Under the pieces are notes generated by a model, which saw nothing but the letters and a program-made list of their open reading frames with translations, did no database searches and was not told the DNA's origin. From positions 1 through 33,121 of the forward strand of contig NZ_PHSU01000029.1 in the NCBI RefSeq assembly GCF_002814235.1: 33,121 nucleotides of DNA, in the 5' to 3' direction. How positions within the stretch are numbered: the first letter of the stretch is position 1; each line of letters begins with the position of its first letter. Below, piece by piece: positions 16,534 to 24,295 of this stretch. The stretch comes from Pseudomonas sp. QS1027 (GTDB taxonomy: Bacteria; Pseudomonadota; Gammaproteobacteria; Pseudomonadales; Pseudomonadaceae). A program made the translations under genes and the position numbers.

Positions 16534-17315
16534 GTGCGTTGCCGGACCTGAAGGTCGCGTTGGTGCAGACCACCCTGGCCTGGCATGACCGTCAGGCCAA
16601 CCTGGAGCATTTCGACGTACTGCTGGAGCAGGCCGCGGGGGCTGATCTGGTGATCCTGCCGGAGATGTTCACTACCGGTTTCTCCATGGAGTCGCAGACC
16701 CTGGCCGAAGCCGAAAACGGCCCGACCAGCGATTGGCTGCGTGAACAGGCGAAAAAGCTCGATGCAGTGATCACCGGCAGCGTGATCGTCCGCGCCGCCG
16801 ATGGTAGTCATCGCAACCGCCTGTTGTGGGCGCGGCCGGATGGCGAGGTGCTGCACTACGACAAGCGCCACCTGTTCCGCATGGCCGGCGAGCACAACCA
16901 CTACACCCCGGGCGAGCGCCAGATGCAGTTCGAGCTCAAGGGCTGGCGGGTGCGTCCGCTGATCTGCTACGACCTGCGTTTCCCGGTGTGGAGCCGCGAT
17001 GCCCAGGACACCGACCTGCTGCTGTACACCGCCAACTGGCCGGGTGCGCGGCGCTTGCACTGGAACCGCTTGTTGCCGGCGCGGGCGATTGAAAACCTGT
17101 GTTATGTGGCGGCAGTGAATCGGGTCGGCATCGATGGCAAGGGCTTCGCCTATACCGGCGACAGCCAGGTCCTGGATTTCCAGGGCGAGTCGCTGCTGGG
17201 AGCGGGGGAGGCCGATGGCGTGTTCCAGGTCACCTTGAGTGCGGCGGAACTGGCGGCCTATCGGACGCGGTTTCCGGCCTATCTGGATGCGGACAGCTTC
17301 GAGTTGCATCAGTAA
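16521..17315 (+). CDS. Omega-amidase / nitrilase-family amidohydrolase (YafV-like)
   Basis: This C-N hydrolase probably deaminates 2-oxoglutaramate, the keto acid left when glutamine donates its amino group, pulling the coupled transamination forward. The 264-residue protein has the nitrilase triad: Glu48 (VILPEMFTT), Lys115 (YDKRHLF) and Cys149 (PLICYDLRFPVW). The start at 16521 lies inside the aminotransferase gene, in a different frame, which implies translational coupling. The substrate is inferred from the neighbour and from E. coli YafV; another small omega-amide is possible. A strong terminator follows 10-20 bases after the stop. Confidence 0.87.
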   Translation: MRDLSALPDLKVALVQTTLAWHDRQANLEHFDVLLEQAAGADLVILPEMFTTGFSMESQTLAEAENGPTSDWLREQAKKLDAVITGSVIVRAADGSHRNRLLWARPDGEVLHYDKRHLFRMAGEHNHYTPGERQMQFELKGWRVRPLICYDLRFPVWSRDAQDTDLLLYTANWPGARRLHWNRLLPARAIENLCYVAAVNRVGIDGKGFAYTGDSQVLDFQGESLLGAGEADGVFQVTLSAAELAAYRTRFPAYLDADSFELHQ

Positions 17316-17325
17316 CGTCGAAGCA

Positions 17326-17371
17326 TAAAAAAGGCCCCGGGGGTTCACACCACCGGGGCCTCTTCATTTCA
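17326..17371. terminator. Bidirectional terminator between the omega-amidase gene and leuA
   Basis: GGCCCCGG (17333-17340) pairs with CCGGGGCC (17353-17360). A run of six A precedes the stem and TCTTCATTTC follows it, so it can terminate the plus-strand amidase gene and the minus-strand leuA gene, which converge here. Confidence 0.85.
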
Positions 17372-17379
17372 GTCGACGC

Positions 17380-19062
17380 TTACGCCGCCTTGCTGGTATC
17401 CAGCTGGCTCAACGAGCGGTTCAGTGCGCTGAACAGCGCCTTGAAGCTGGCGGTGGTGATGTTTTCATCGATCCCCACGCCGTGCACCGCACGTTCACCG
17501 TTCACCCGCAGCTCGATATAGGCCGCGGCCTTGGCGTTGGTCCCGGCACCGATGGCGTGCTCGTTGTAGTCCATGATTTCCACCGGTATTGGCAGACCGG
17601 CCACCAGCGCCTCCAGGGCACCGTTGCCTTTGCCGCGCCAGTGCAGGTTGGTCTCGCCCTGGCCCTTGCCGGACACTTCCACTTCCACGGCGCTGTTGCC
17701 GTTTTCTTCCTGCAGGCGATGGCTGACCAGCGCATACGGGGTGTTGGCTTGCAGGTACTCGCTGTGCAGCAGGGCATGGATCTGTTGCGCGGTCATTTCC
17801 AGGCCGAGGCGGTCGGTTTCTCGCTGCACCACCTGGCTGAACTCGATCTGCATGCGACGCGGCAGGCTGATGCCGTATTCCTGCTCCAGCAGGTAGGCGA
17901 TACCGCCCTTGCCCGACTGGCTGTTGACGCGGATCACCGCCTCGTAGCTGCGACCGATATCAGCCGGGTCGATCGGCAGGTACGGCACTTCCCACAGGGC
18001 GTCGGCTTGCTGCTGGGCGAAGCCCTTGCGGATCGCGTCCTGGTGGGAGCCGGAGAAGGCGGTGTGGACCAGGTCGCCGACATAGGGGTGACGTGGGTGC
18101 ACCGGAATCTGGTTGCACTCTTCGACCACCTTGCGCACGCCGTCGATATCGGAGAAGTCCAGCTGTGGGTCGAGACCCTGGGTGTACATGTTCAGGGCCA
18201 CGGTGACCAGGTCGACGTTACCGGTACGCTCGCCGTTGCCGAACAGGCAGCCTTCGACGCGGTCGGCGCCGGCCATCAGGCCCAGCTCGGTGGCGGCCAC
18301 GCCGGTGCCACGGTCGTTGTGGGTGTGCAGGCTGATGATCACGCTGTCACGACGGTTGATATGGCGACCGAACCACTCGATCTGGTCGGCATAGATGTTC
18401 GGGGTGGCGCACTCGACCGTGGCGGGCAGGTTGAGGATCACCTTGTGCTCGGGCGTCGGGTTCCAGACTTCGATCACGGCGTCGCAGACTTCCTTGGCGA
18501 ACTCCAGCTCAGTGGCGCTGAAGGTTTCCGGGGAGTACTCGAACTGCCACTGGGTGTCCGGCTGCAGGGCGGCGTATTTGACGAACAGCTTGGCGGCGTT
18601 GACCGCGATGGCCTTGATCCCGTCCTTGTCCTGGTTGAAGACAATGCGGCGGAAGGACGGCGAGGTGGCGTTGTACAGGTGAACGATGGCTTTCTTCGCC
18701 CCGCGCAGGGATTCGAAGGTGCGCTCGATCAAGTCTTCACGGCCCTGGGTCAGCACCTGGATGGTGGTGTCCTCGGGGATGTGGTTGTCTTCGATCAGGG
18801 TCCGCACGAAGTCGAAGTCGGTTTGCGAAGCGGCCGGGAAGGAGGCTTCGATTTCTTTCACGCCGACGCTGACCAGGGTTTTCCAGAAGCGCAGTTTTTT
18901 GACCGCATCCATCGGCTCGATCAGCGACTGGTTGCCGTCGCGCAGGTCGGAGCTGCACCAGATCGGCGCGGCGGTGATGGTTTTCGACGGCCAGGTGCGG
19001 TCCGGGAGGTCGATGGTCGGAAACGCACGGTACTTCGAAGACGGGTCTTTGAGCATGCTCAT
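17380..19062 (-). CDS. leuA: 2-isopropylmalate synthase
   Basis: LeuA condenses acetyl-CoA with 2-oxoisovalerate, the first committed step of leucine synthesis. The 560-residue protein is of the longer LeuA type 2 class found in Pseudomonas and actinobacteria. The catalytic barrel has SSDLRDGNQSL near the N-terminus and the metal-binding HTHNDRGTGVA near residue 245. The C-terminal regulatory domain (about 430-560) would bind leucine for feedback inhibition. The ATG at 19062 is preceded on its strand by AAGGA; a second ATG two codons later is possible. A long leader with a candidate leader peptide lies upstream, consistent with control by leucine supply. Confidence 0.95.
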   Translation of the reverse strand: MSMLKDPSSKYRAFPTIDLPDRTWPSKTITAAPIWCSSDLRDGNQSLIEPMDAVKKLRFWKTLVSVGVKEIEASFPAASQTDFDFVRTLIEDNHIPEDTTIQVLTQGREDLIERTFESLRGAKKAIVHLYNATSPSFRRIVFNQDKDGIKAIAVNAAKLFVKYAALQPDTQWQFEYSPETFSATELEFAKEVCDAVIEVWNPTPEHKVILNLPATVECATPNIYADQIEWFGRHINRRDSVIISLHTHNDRGTGVAATELGLMAGADRVEGCLFGNGERTGNVDLVTVALNMYTQGLDPQLDFSDIDGVRKVVEECNQIPVHPRHPYVGDLVHTAFSGSHQDAIRKGFAQQQADALWEVPYLPIDPADIGRSYEAVIRVNSQSGKGGIAYLLEQEYGISLPRRMQIEFSQVVQRETDRLGLEMTAQQIHALLHSEYLQANTPYALVSHRLQEENGNSAVEVEVSGKGQGETNLHWRGKGNGALEALVAGLPIPVEIMDYNEHAIGAGTNAKAAAYIELRVNGERAVHGVGIDENITTASFKALFSALNRSLSQLDTSKAA

Positions 19063-19083
19063 GGAAAAATTCCTTGGGGTCAG

Positions 19084-19101
19084 GGCCGAAAAAAGGCGGC
19101 C
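19084..19101 (-). promoter_or_regulatory. Leader hairpin just upstream of leuA
   Basis: On the leuA strand GGCCG and CGGCC form a 5-bp stem around CCTTTTTT, about 20 bases before the start codon. The T-run lies in the loop rather than after a stem, so this is not a standard terminator. Competing pairing (CGGC-TG-GCCG followed by CCTTTTTT) could give a weak terminator-like form. I list it as the likely switching element of the leader, with low certainty. Confidence 0.3.
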
Positions 19102-19150
19102 AGCCGGTAATGCGTTATCAGGGAGAAAACCGGGGACGAGGTCGTTCGAT

Positions 19151-19228
19151 TCAGCCTGGCAGTCGTGCGCTGACGAGGCAGAGGCTGCGATGTTGACGTC
19201 GCTGGATGAGGGTGTGAGAAGTTTTCAT
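19151..19228 (-). CDS. Candidate leuA leader peptide, 25 residues
   Basis: A 25-codon minus-strand ORF lies between the leuA promoter region and leuA, with AGGG eight bases before its ATG. It begins MKTSHTLIQRRQHRSL and ends CLVSARLPG. It holds four leucines (positions 7, 16, 18 and 23); three are CTC codons and two form the L-C-L group in the middle. Five arginines are also present. Position, size and leucine content fit a ribosome-mediated attenuator for leucine, but there is no long run of leucine codons and the downstream terminator is unclear. It could instead be a chance ORF. Confidence 0.45.
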   Translation of the reverse strand: MKTSHTLIQRRQHRSLCLVSARLPG

Positions 19229-19289
19229 GCTTCAACCCTAACCACTGGGGTGAAAGATGGCAAGCCTGTGGGGAAAATTGAGAGGAATA

Positions 19290-19312
19290 CTCGGAAAATT
19301 GTCTTTTCCGAG
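19290..19312. repeat. Perfect 9-bp inverted repeat in the leuA upstream region
   Basis: CTCGGAAAA (19290-19298) and TTTTCCGAG (19304-19312) are exact complements around TTGTC. On the leuA strand this lies about 60 bases upstream of the leader peptide, so it could be an operator or a 5' stem protecting the transcript. On the plus strand it is followed by ATTTTATT, so it could also act as a terminator in that direction. Confidence 0.6.
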
Positions 19313-19348
19313 ATTTTATTCTGCTGGAACGGCTGAAAGTCTAGAACA

Positions 19349-19376
19349 ATTGCGCACTATTTTGGACCTGCGCAAT
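19349..19376. repeat. ATTGCGCA inverted repeat upstream of leuA
   Basis: ATTGCGCA (19349-19356) and TGCGCAAT (19369-19376) are perfect inverted copies separated by 12 bases, giving a centre-to-centre distance of 20 bases (about two helical turns). This geometry suits a dimeric regulator bound near the leuA promoter. The regulator is unknown. The rest of the stretch between 19229 and 19435 shows no gene; a degenerate GGCTCCTACAGGGG near 19403 may be a worn REP fragment. Confidence 0.45.
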
Positions 19377-19435
19377 CTTTGCTGGAGCTGGTTATGGCGC
19401 CTTGGCTCCTACAGGGGAGCGCGGTGTCTCGGGGA

Positions 19436-20257
19436 TCAGGGCTGGAACGCGCCGATAAAGATTGCTGGATCGACCCGGGTTTCATTCAGGCTGATATTCC
19501 AGTGAAGGTGCGGTCCCGTCGCTCGCCCTGTCGAACCGACCAAGCCGACCACCGCGCCGCGTGTCAGGGATTGACCTGCTTTGACATCAATCCTGGAGAG
19601 GTGGCAGAACATGCTGATAAAGCCTTGGCCGTGATCGACGAAGACTGTGTTTCCGTTGTAGAAGTAATTTCCGGTCAGGATCACCTTGCCGTTCGCCGGT
19701 GCCTTGATCGGAGTGCCGGTGGGCACCGCGAAATCCAGGCCTGAATGTGGATTGCGCTCTTCGCCATTGAAGAAGCGCCGCACGCCGAACTTGCTCGACA
19801 GTGGACCGTTCACCGGCTTGTCCAGCAGCAGGTTGCTTGGGGTCACGGGGCTGAAGGTGCGATAGGCCGCCAGTTGAGCGACGAGTTCTGCATCAATGCG
19901 TTTGACGTCTTCGGGGTTCGGATTCACCAGGCGCTTGTTTTTCAGCGTGATGTGCTGCTCCGGGTATTTTTTGCCGCCGACATTGAAACTCAAGCTGCGA
20001 CCGGCCGAACTGATCTGTTGGCTGCCGGGCTTCACCGTCAGGGGAATACCGACAATCGCCAGCCAACTGTTCTGTTCCTTGACCACCAGCACCGGCTTGC
20101 CCTGGTAGCTGGCCTTGGGCGCCTGGGCGTTCGGGCCGAGATCGACGACGGCCACGCCGCCGGGCACCGGCTTGTTCAGCAGGCGGGTGAGATAGCTGTC
20201 GGCGTGGGCGTTGAAGGCAAGGCCCAGCAACAGCAGGGCGCCAAGAAAACGGGGCAT
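19436..20257 (-). CDS. Secreted M23-family (LytM) peptidase
   Basis: This periplasmic zinc endopeptidase probably cleaves peptide cross-links of peptidoglycan. The 273-residue precursor has a signal peptide with likely cleavage after AHA (residue 19). An N-terminal beta-rich domain precedes the LytM domain (about 150-265). Zinc ligands His171 and Asp175 (NPHSGLDFAVP), His219 (MFCHLS) and the HLH motif at 250-252 (GPHLHWNI) are all present, so the enzyme should be active rather than a degenerate EnvC/NlpD-type activator. It follows xseA by 18 bases on the same strand, with AAGGGA before the ATG, and is probably co-transcribed with it. Confidence 0.9.
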   Translation of the reverse strand: MPRFLGALLLLGLAFNAHADSYLTRLLNKPVPGGVAVVDLGPNAQAPKASYQGKPVLVVKEQNSWLAIVGIPLTVKPGSQQISSAGRSLSFNVGGKKYPEQHITLKNKRLVNPNPEDVKRIDAELVAQLAAYRTFSPVTPSNLLLDKPVNGPLSSKFGVRRFFNGEERNPHSGLDFAVPTGTPIKAPANGKVILTGNYFYNGNTVFVDHGQGFISMFCHLSRIDVKAGQSLTRGAVVGLVGSTGRATGPHLHWNISLNETRVDPAIFIGAFQP

Positions 20258-20275
20258 GCTCAGATCCCTTGAGAA

Positions 20276-21655
20276 TCAGTCCAGTAAAGAAAGGGTGACC
20301 GGTGTCAGGTGGTTGTCCTCGACCCGTACCTGCAATTCTCCCTCACCGAGTTTGGCCTTCAGGCGTTGGCCGGTGTGGGTCTGCTCGGCACTGCGGATCG
20401 CCTGGCCACGTTCGTCCAGCAGGATACTGTAGCCACGGCCGAGTGTGGCCAGGGGACTGACTACATGAAGTGTCTGCATCTGGCTTTGCAGTTGCAGGCG
20501 CCGGGCTTTCAGGCCTTCGCGCATGGCCCGGGGCAGGCGTTCGGAGAGACTGTCCAGGCGTTGGCGCAACAGGGCCAACTGACGTCCCGGGTGCTGCCCG
20601 GCGAGGCGGGTTTCCAGGCGGATCAGTTTTTCCCGGCGGGTATTGAGCTGGCGCTCGAACGCCCGGCGCATGCGCATGTCCAGGTCATCCAGGCGCTGGG
20701 CCTGCTGACGCAGGCGTTCGCCGGGGTGGCGCAGGCGTCGGGCCAGGCCGTCGAGGCGCAGGCGGTCGCGCATGAGGCGGTCGCGGATACGCATCACCAA
20801 ACGGCGGTGCAGGCTCTCGACCCGGCGTTGCAGGTCGCTGGAGTCCGGGGCCAGCAACTCGGCGGCGGCGGAAGGGGTCGGGGCGCGGACGTCGGCGACA
20901 AAGTCGCTGATGGACACATCGGTTTCATGGCCGATGGCACTGACGATTGGCGTGACGCAGGCGTCCACCGCCCGGGCCACGGCTTCTTCGTTGAAGCACC
21001 AGAGGTCTTCCAGCGAACCGCCGCCACGGGCCAGGATCAGCGCGTCGAAACCCTTGGCATCGGCCAGCTTGAGGGCCCGGACGATTTGCCCTATGGCTTC
21101 GCGGCCCTGTACGGCGGTGGGGATCAGTGTCAGTTCGACCTGTGGCGCACGGCGGCGGAACACGCTGATGATGTCGCGGATCACCGCGCCGGTGGGCGAA
21201 CTGATAATACCGATGCGTTGCGGGTGGGCGGGCAGCGGGACCTTGCGCTCGGCGCTGAACAGGCCTTCGGCACTGAGTTTTTCCTTCAGCGCATCGAAAG
21301 CCAGGCGCAGGGCGCCATCACCGGCGGGTTCCACGGTGTCGAGAATCAGTTGGTAGTCGCCGCGGCCTTCGAACAGCGAGACCTTGCCCCGGACCTTCAC
21401 CGCCAGGCCGTCCTTCAGTGCCTGGCGCACCCGGGCGGCGTTCTGCCGGAACAGTGCGCAACGCACCTGGGCGCCGCTGTCCTTGAGGGTGAAATAGATA
21501 TGGCCGGACGCCGGGCGGGCGAGGTTGGAGATTTCGCCTTCGACCCAGATATTGCTGAACACGTCTTCGAGCAACACCCGGGCGCGGCCGTTGAGCTGGC
21601 TGACAGTGAGCACTTCGCGGTCGAGGCCCAGGCGTGAAAAGGGATCTTTAATCAT
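20276..21655 (-). CDS. xseA: Exodeoxyribonuclease VII large subunit
   Basis: XseA is the large subunit of ExoVII, which degrades single-stranded DNA from both ends with the small subunit XseB (not in this window). I start it at the ATG at 21655, giving 459 residues beginning MIKDPFSRLGLD; an ATG nine bases upstream is possible. It has the N-terminal OB fold (about 15-110), the catalytic domain with ARGGGSLEDLWCFNEE and IGHETDVSISDFVADVRAPT, and an arginine-rich coiled coil (about 280-390). Neither start has a clear ribosome site. The M23 peptidase gene follows. Confidence 0.95.
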   Translation of the reverse strand: MIKDPFSRLGLDREVLTVSQLNGRARVLLEDVFSNIWVEGEISNLARPASGHIYFTLKDSGAQVRCALFRQNAARVRQALKDGLAVKVRGKVSLFEGRGDYQLILDTVEPAGDGALRLAFDALKEKLSAEGLFSAERKVPLPAHPQRIGIISSPTGAVIRDIISVFRRRAPQVELTLIPTAVQGREAIGQIVRALKLADAKGFDALILARGGGSLEDLWCFNEEAVARAVDACVTPIVSAIGHETDVSISDFVADVRAPTPSAAAELLAPDSSDLQRRVESLHRRLVMRIRDRLMRDRLRLDGLARRLRHPGERLRQQAQRLDDLDMRMRRAFERQLNTRREKLIRLETRLAGQHPGRQLALLRQRLDSLSERLPRAMREGLKARRLQLQSQMQTLHVVSPLATLGRGYSILLDERGQAIRSAEQTHTGQRLKAKLGEGELQVRVEDNHLTPVTLSLLD

Positions 21656-21736
21656 GGGGCGCATGATAAAGGCATTCGACCGGCAATCTCTACGTTATGT
21701 CGTCGAGCGCAGATTTTGTCTGCTGCCCGAATCTAA

Positions 21737-21810
21737 TGTGGGAGCAGAGCTTGCTCGCGAAGGCGGCCGCGAGGGCGCTAAAAGCTTCGCGGGCAAGCTC
21801 CGCTCCCACA
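21737..21810. repeat. REPIN (second, diverged pair)
   Basis: TGTGGGAGCAGAGCTTGCTC... (21737-21761) and its inverse copy at 21786-21810 match at 23 of 25 positions, with 24 bases between them. The core GAGCTTGC is shared with the REP at 13567, but the outer bases differ (TGTGGGAGC against TGTAGGAGC), so this belongs to another REP subgroup. It lies between the xseA start and the lysR stop. Confidence 0.9.
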
Positions 21811-21842
21811 CAAGCCCTGCTCCTATGAGTTTGGCGGTGTTT

Positions 21843-22742
21843 TCAGGGACGTTGAAGGTCTTCGCTGAACCGCTCGACAAACTGCGCCACCAGCGGCGTC
21901 GGCTCCTGGCGGCAGGCCAGGGCCAGGGTACTCTGGCAATCCGGGTCCTTGAGCGGCAGAAAGTGAATGTTCGTCGGGGCGATGTCCTGCATCGATTCGG
22001 GCAGCAGCGCGATACCGAACCCGGCCTGGATCAACTGCAACTGGGTGGTCTTGCGCGACACCACCCGCGCCGCCCGTGGAAAGAACCCCTGGCGCATACA
22101 CAATTCGGCCGAGAGATAACTCAAGCCACCGCGCTGCGGATGCGGAATGGAAATAAAGGCTTCGTCCTTCAGCACCGCCAGGTCGACGGCTTCGGTCGAA
22201 CTCGCCAATGGATGGTTCGGCGGCACCGCCAGCAACAGGCGCTCGCTGAACAGCGGCAGGATCTGCACGCCCTCGCGCTGGCGCAGTACCGGCAGGCGCA
22301 ACAGGCCGATATCCAGCCGTCCCTCGGCCAGTTCTTCGAGCTGGGCTTCGGAGGACAGCTTGACGATATCCATCGACGCCCCCGGACTCTGCTCCAGAAA
22401 ATGACTGATCGCCCGCAGCAATCGACCGCTCATCGGCACCGTGCTGGAGTGACTCAGGCGCAAGGTCCCTAGCTGCCCTTTGCCCACCTGGGTCGCCAAC
22501 TCGCTGGCCTTGTTCAGCTCGCTCAGCAGATTCCTCGCCCGCGGATAAAAAGCCTCGCCTGCCGCGGTCAGTCTCGGCTGGCGCGCCGTACGTTCGAACA
22601 AGGGCGTCTGCAAATGGTTTTCCAGTTCCTTGATCTGCCGGCTCAAGGCCGACTGCGCGATAAACAGGCGTTCGGCGGCGGCACTGAAACTGCCGGATTC
22701 GGCGATCTCGACGAAGTAGCGCAGTTGGCGGGTGGAAATCAC
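21843..22742 (-). CDS. LysR-family transcriptional regulator
   Basis: This is a 299-residue LysR-type regulator. The N-terminal winged helix-turn-helix is clear (about 1-60: RQLRYFVEIAESGSFSAAAE, then SALSRQIKELENHL), followed by a co-inducer-binding domain (about 90-295). The start is a GTG at 22742. It is divergent from the TauE/SafE exporter gene with a 100-base gap, the usual layout in which a LysR protein controls its neighbour. The effector cannot be read from the sequence. Overall similarity is to the CynR/benzoate-type subgroup rather than to CysB, but this is a weak impression. Confidence 0.9.
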   Translation of the reverse strand: MISTRQLRYFVEIAESGSFSAAAERLFIAQSALSRQIKELENHLQTPLFERTARQPRLTAAGEAFYPRARNLLSELNKASELATQVGKGQLGTLRLSHSSTVPMSGRLLRAISHFLEQSPGASMDIVKLSSEAQLEELAEGRLDIGLLRLPVLRQREGVQILPLFSERLLLAVPPNHPLASSTEAVDLAVLKDEAFISIPHPQRGGLSYLSAELCMRQGFFPRAARVVSRKTTQLQLIQAGFGIALLPESMQDIAPTNIHFLPLKDPDCQSTLALACRQEPTPLVAQFVERFSEDLQRP

Positions 22743-22842
22743 GAGTCATGCCTTTTCGAGATGAGTAACGGGCTTTGAATATATTAGTCGCAAGGCTCGC
22801 CACTGGCTAAAGTCAATCGAACCCATTGTGGAAGTGTTCTTC

Positions 22843-23610
22843 ATGAGTCTTGTTGCCCTATTGAACCAGTGGCCGTTCAGCGCCACCGATTGGCTGGTGG
22901 TGGAGCTGGGCGTGGCCCTGGCCTATATCGTCTTCGGCGTGGCGGGTTTCGGCACGGCGCTGGTGGCGGGGCCGATCCTGATCCTGTTCATGCCGCTGTC
23001 GAAAATCGTGCCCTTGCTGGTGCTGCTGGATTTTGTCGCGGCCTTTGGCAATCTGCTGCCTTCGCGCAAGGATGTCGCCAAGCCCGAGTTGCTGCGGTTG
23101 CTGCCGTGCATGGCGGTGGGTTGCACCCTGGGGGTGATCTTCCTGTTGAACCTCAAGTCCGACATCCTGTTGCTGCTGATGGGCTTGTTTATCAGCGCCT
23201 ATGCGGTCTACAGCCTGTTGGTGAAGGCGCGACCGACGCAACTGGCGGCGGGATGGGCGGTGCCGATGGGGGTCGTGGGCGGTATGTTCGGCGCGTTGTT
23301 TGGCAGCGGCGGCTTCCTTTATGCGATCTACCTCAACAGCCGCTTGCCCAAGGAGCCGGCCCGGGCTACCCAAAGCGCGCTGATCAGTTGCAGCACGGTG
23401 GTGCGTCTGTCGCTGTTCATGATCGCCGGTGTCTATGCCGAGCTACCCTTATTGATGTTGGCGGTGTGTTTGCTGCCGGCGATGGCATTGGGCTTGTGGA
23501 TCGGTCGGCGTCTGATCCGCAGGCTGTCGCGCGAAGCCTTCGTGCGCCTGGTGACCTGGTTGGTGCTGGCCAGTGGGATTGCCCTGATCACCCGTTACTT
23601 CAGCACTTGA
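22843..23610 (+). CDS. TauE/SafE-family (sulfite exporter-like) membrane permease
   Basis: This 255-residue integral membrane protein of the TauE/SafE (DUF81) family has about eight hydrophobic helices. The family repeat is visible as AYIVFGVAGFGTALVAGPIL near residue 30 and MGVVGGMFGALFGSGGF near 145. Members export small sulfur-containing or organic anions such as sulfite or sulfoacetate; the substrate here is unknown. The ATG at 22843 with GGAAG upstream is preferred to a GTG 15 bases before. It diverges from the LysR gene, which is its likely regulator. Confidence 0.85.
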   Translation: MSLVALLNQWPFSATDWLVVELGVALAYIVFGVAGFGTALVAGPILILFMPLSKIVPLLVLLDFVAAFGNLLPSRKDVAKPELLRLLPCMAVGCTLGVIFLLNLKSDILLLLMGLFISAYAVYSLLVKARPTQLAAGWAVPMGVVGGMFGALFGSGGFLYAIYLNSRLPKEPARATQSALISCSTVVRLSLFMIAGVYAELPLLMLAVCLLPAMALGLWIGRRLIRRLSREAFVRLVTWLVLASGIALITRYFST

Positions 23611-23664
23611 CCTCGGGGTTTCAGGGATTAAGCTGCCGGGTCGCAAACGCTCCAGGCCGTCCCC

Positions 23665-24213
23665 ATGAATTCTCAAAGCATCATCGTCCCGAAGATTTCC
23701 ACCTTGCCGGTCCACGAACCCCGGGCCCGGGCCATCGTGCGCTGGCTGGTGCGCAAGAACATCATCGAGGAGCAACTGAGCACCTGCGGGCGCACCGGCA
23801 ACCGCATGGCCCATGCCATTGCCCCGGGCGCCGCCAGCGTGGTCCTGCACCCGGATGCGCTGCCGTTCAATGAGCCGATCAACGGCCTGGAGATCGTCAC
23901 CAAGCGCTGCATCTATACCCCGGCCAAGGGCTTTCTCGAAGAGGCGGGCTGCGCCGAGTGCCGCAAGGAAGTCGGCGAGGCGTTGTTCGACAGCCTCGAA
24001 GAGTGGATGCCAGGGCGCACCGAGAACTTCATCTGCCCGCTGTGCGGCCATGAAGACGATATCAATGGCTTTCTGTTCCTGCAGGAATGCGCGTTCTCCA
24101 ACCTCGGTTTTATCTTCAATAACTGGGCCGAGGCCGGCTTCAAGCAGAGCTTTCTCGACGAGTTCGCCGACTGGCTGGATCAGCCCGTCGCCTGGGTAAA
24201 AGTGGAGCTTTAA
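23665..24213 (+). CDS. Conserved hypothetical protein with zinc-ribbon-like CxxC pairs
   Basis: This 182-residue soluble protein is of unknown function. It appears conserved next to guaB in Pseudomonas, sometimes under misleading names such as sugar ABC transporter ATPase; no ABC motifs are present. Two CxxC pairs, Cys96-x2-Cys99 (GCAECRKEV) and Cys124-x2-Cys127 (ICPLCGHEDD), are spaced like a zinc ribbon in the middle of the chain. The C-terminal part is aromatic-rich (NLGFIFNNWAEAGF, FADWLDQPVAWVKV). There is no signal peptide or membrane segment. It ends 82 bases before guaB, which has its own promoter. Confidence 0.75.
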   Translation: MNSQSIIVPKISTLPVHEPRARAIVRWLVRKNIIEEQLSTCGRTGNRMAHAIAPGAASVVLHPDALPFNEPINGLEIVTKRCIYTPAKGFLEEAGCAECRKEVGEALFDSLEEWMPGRTENFICPLCGHEDDINGFLFLQECAFSNLGFIFNNWAEAGFKQSFLDEFADWLDQPVAWVKVEL

Positions 24214-24230
24214 ATAAGCCAAGGTTTACA

Positions 24231-24259
24231 TTGAGCCCAGGGGCCCATCTGAGTATAAT
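24231..24259 (+). promoter_or_regulatory. guaB promoter
   Basis: TTGAGC (24231-24236) and a perfect TATAAT (24254-24259) are separated by 17 bases, ending 36 bases before the guaB start. A TTTACA a few bases further upstream is spaced too far from the -10 to be used. No PurR-like operator was recognised with confidence. Confidence 0.75.
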
Positions 24260-24295
24260 GGCGCGCTTCCATTTTCCCGCTCGGGAGCCCCCGCG

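Noticed and set aside
17482..19110. Plus-strand frame of 542 codons opposite leuA
   Set aside because: Shadow of leuA, which is certain from its motifs.
19354..19368. NtrC-like binding site upstream of leuA
   Set aside because: Only the first 12 of 15 bases fit, the second half-site is absent, and no sigma-54 promoter was seen.
19379..19411. REP-like sequence near GGCTCCTACAGGGG
   Set aside because: Only a short part resembles a REP and no partner arm is intact; at most a worn remnant.
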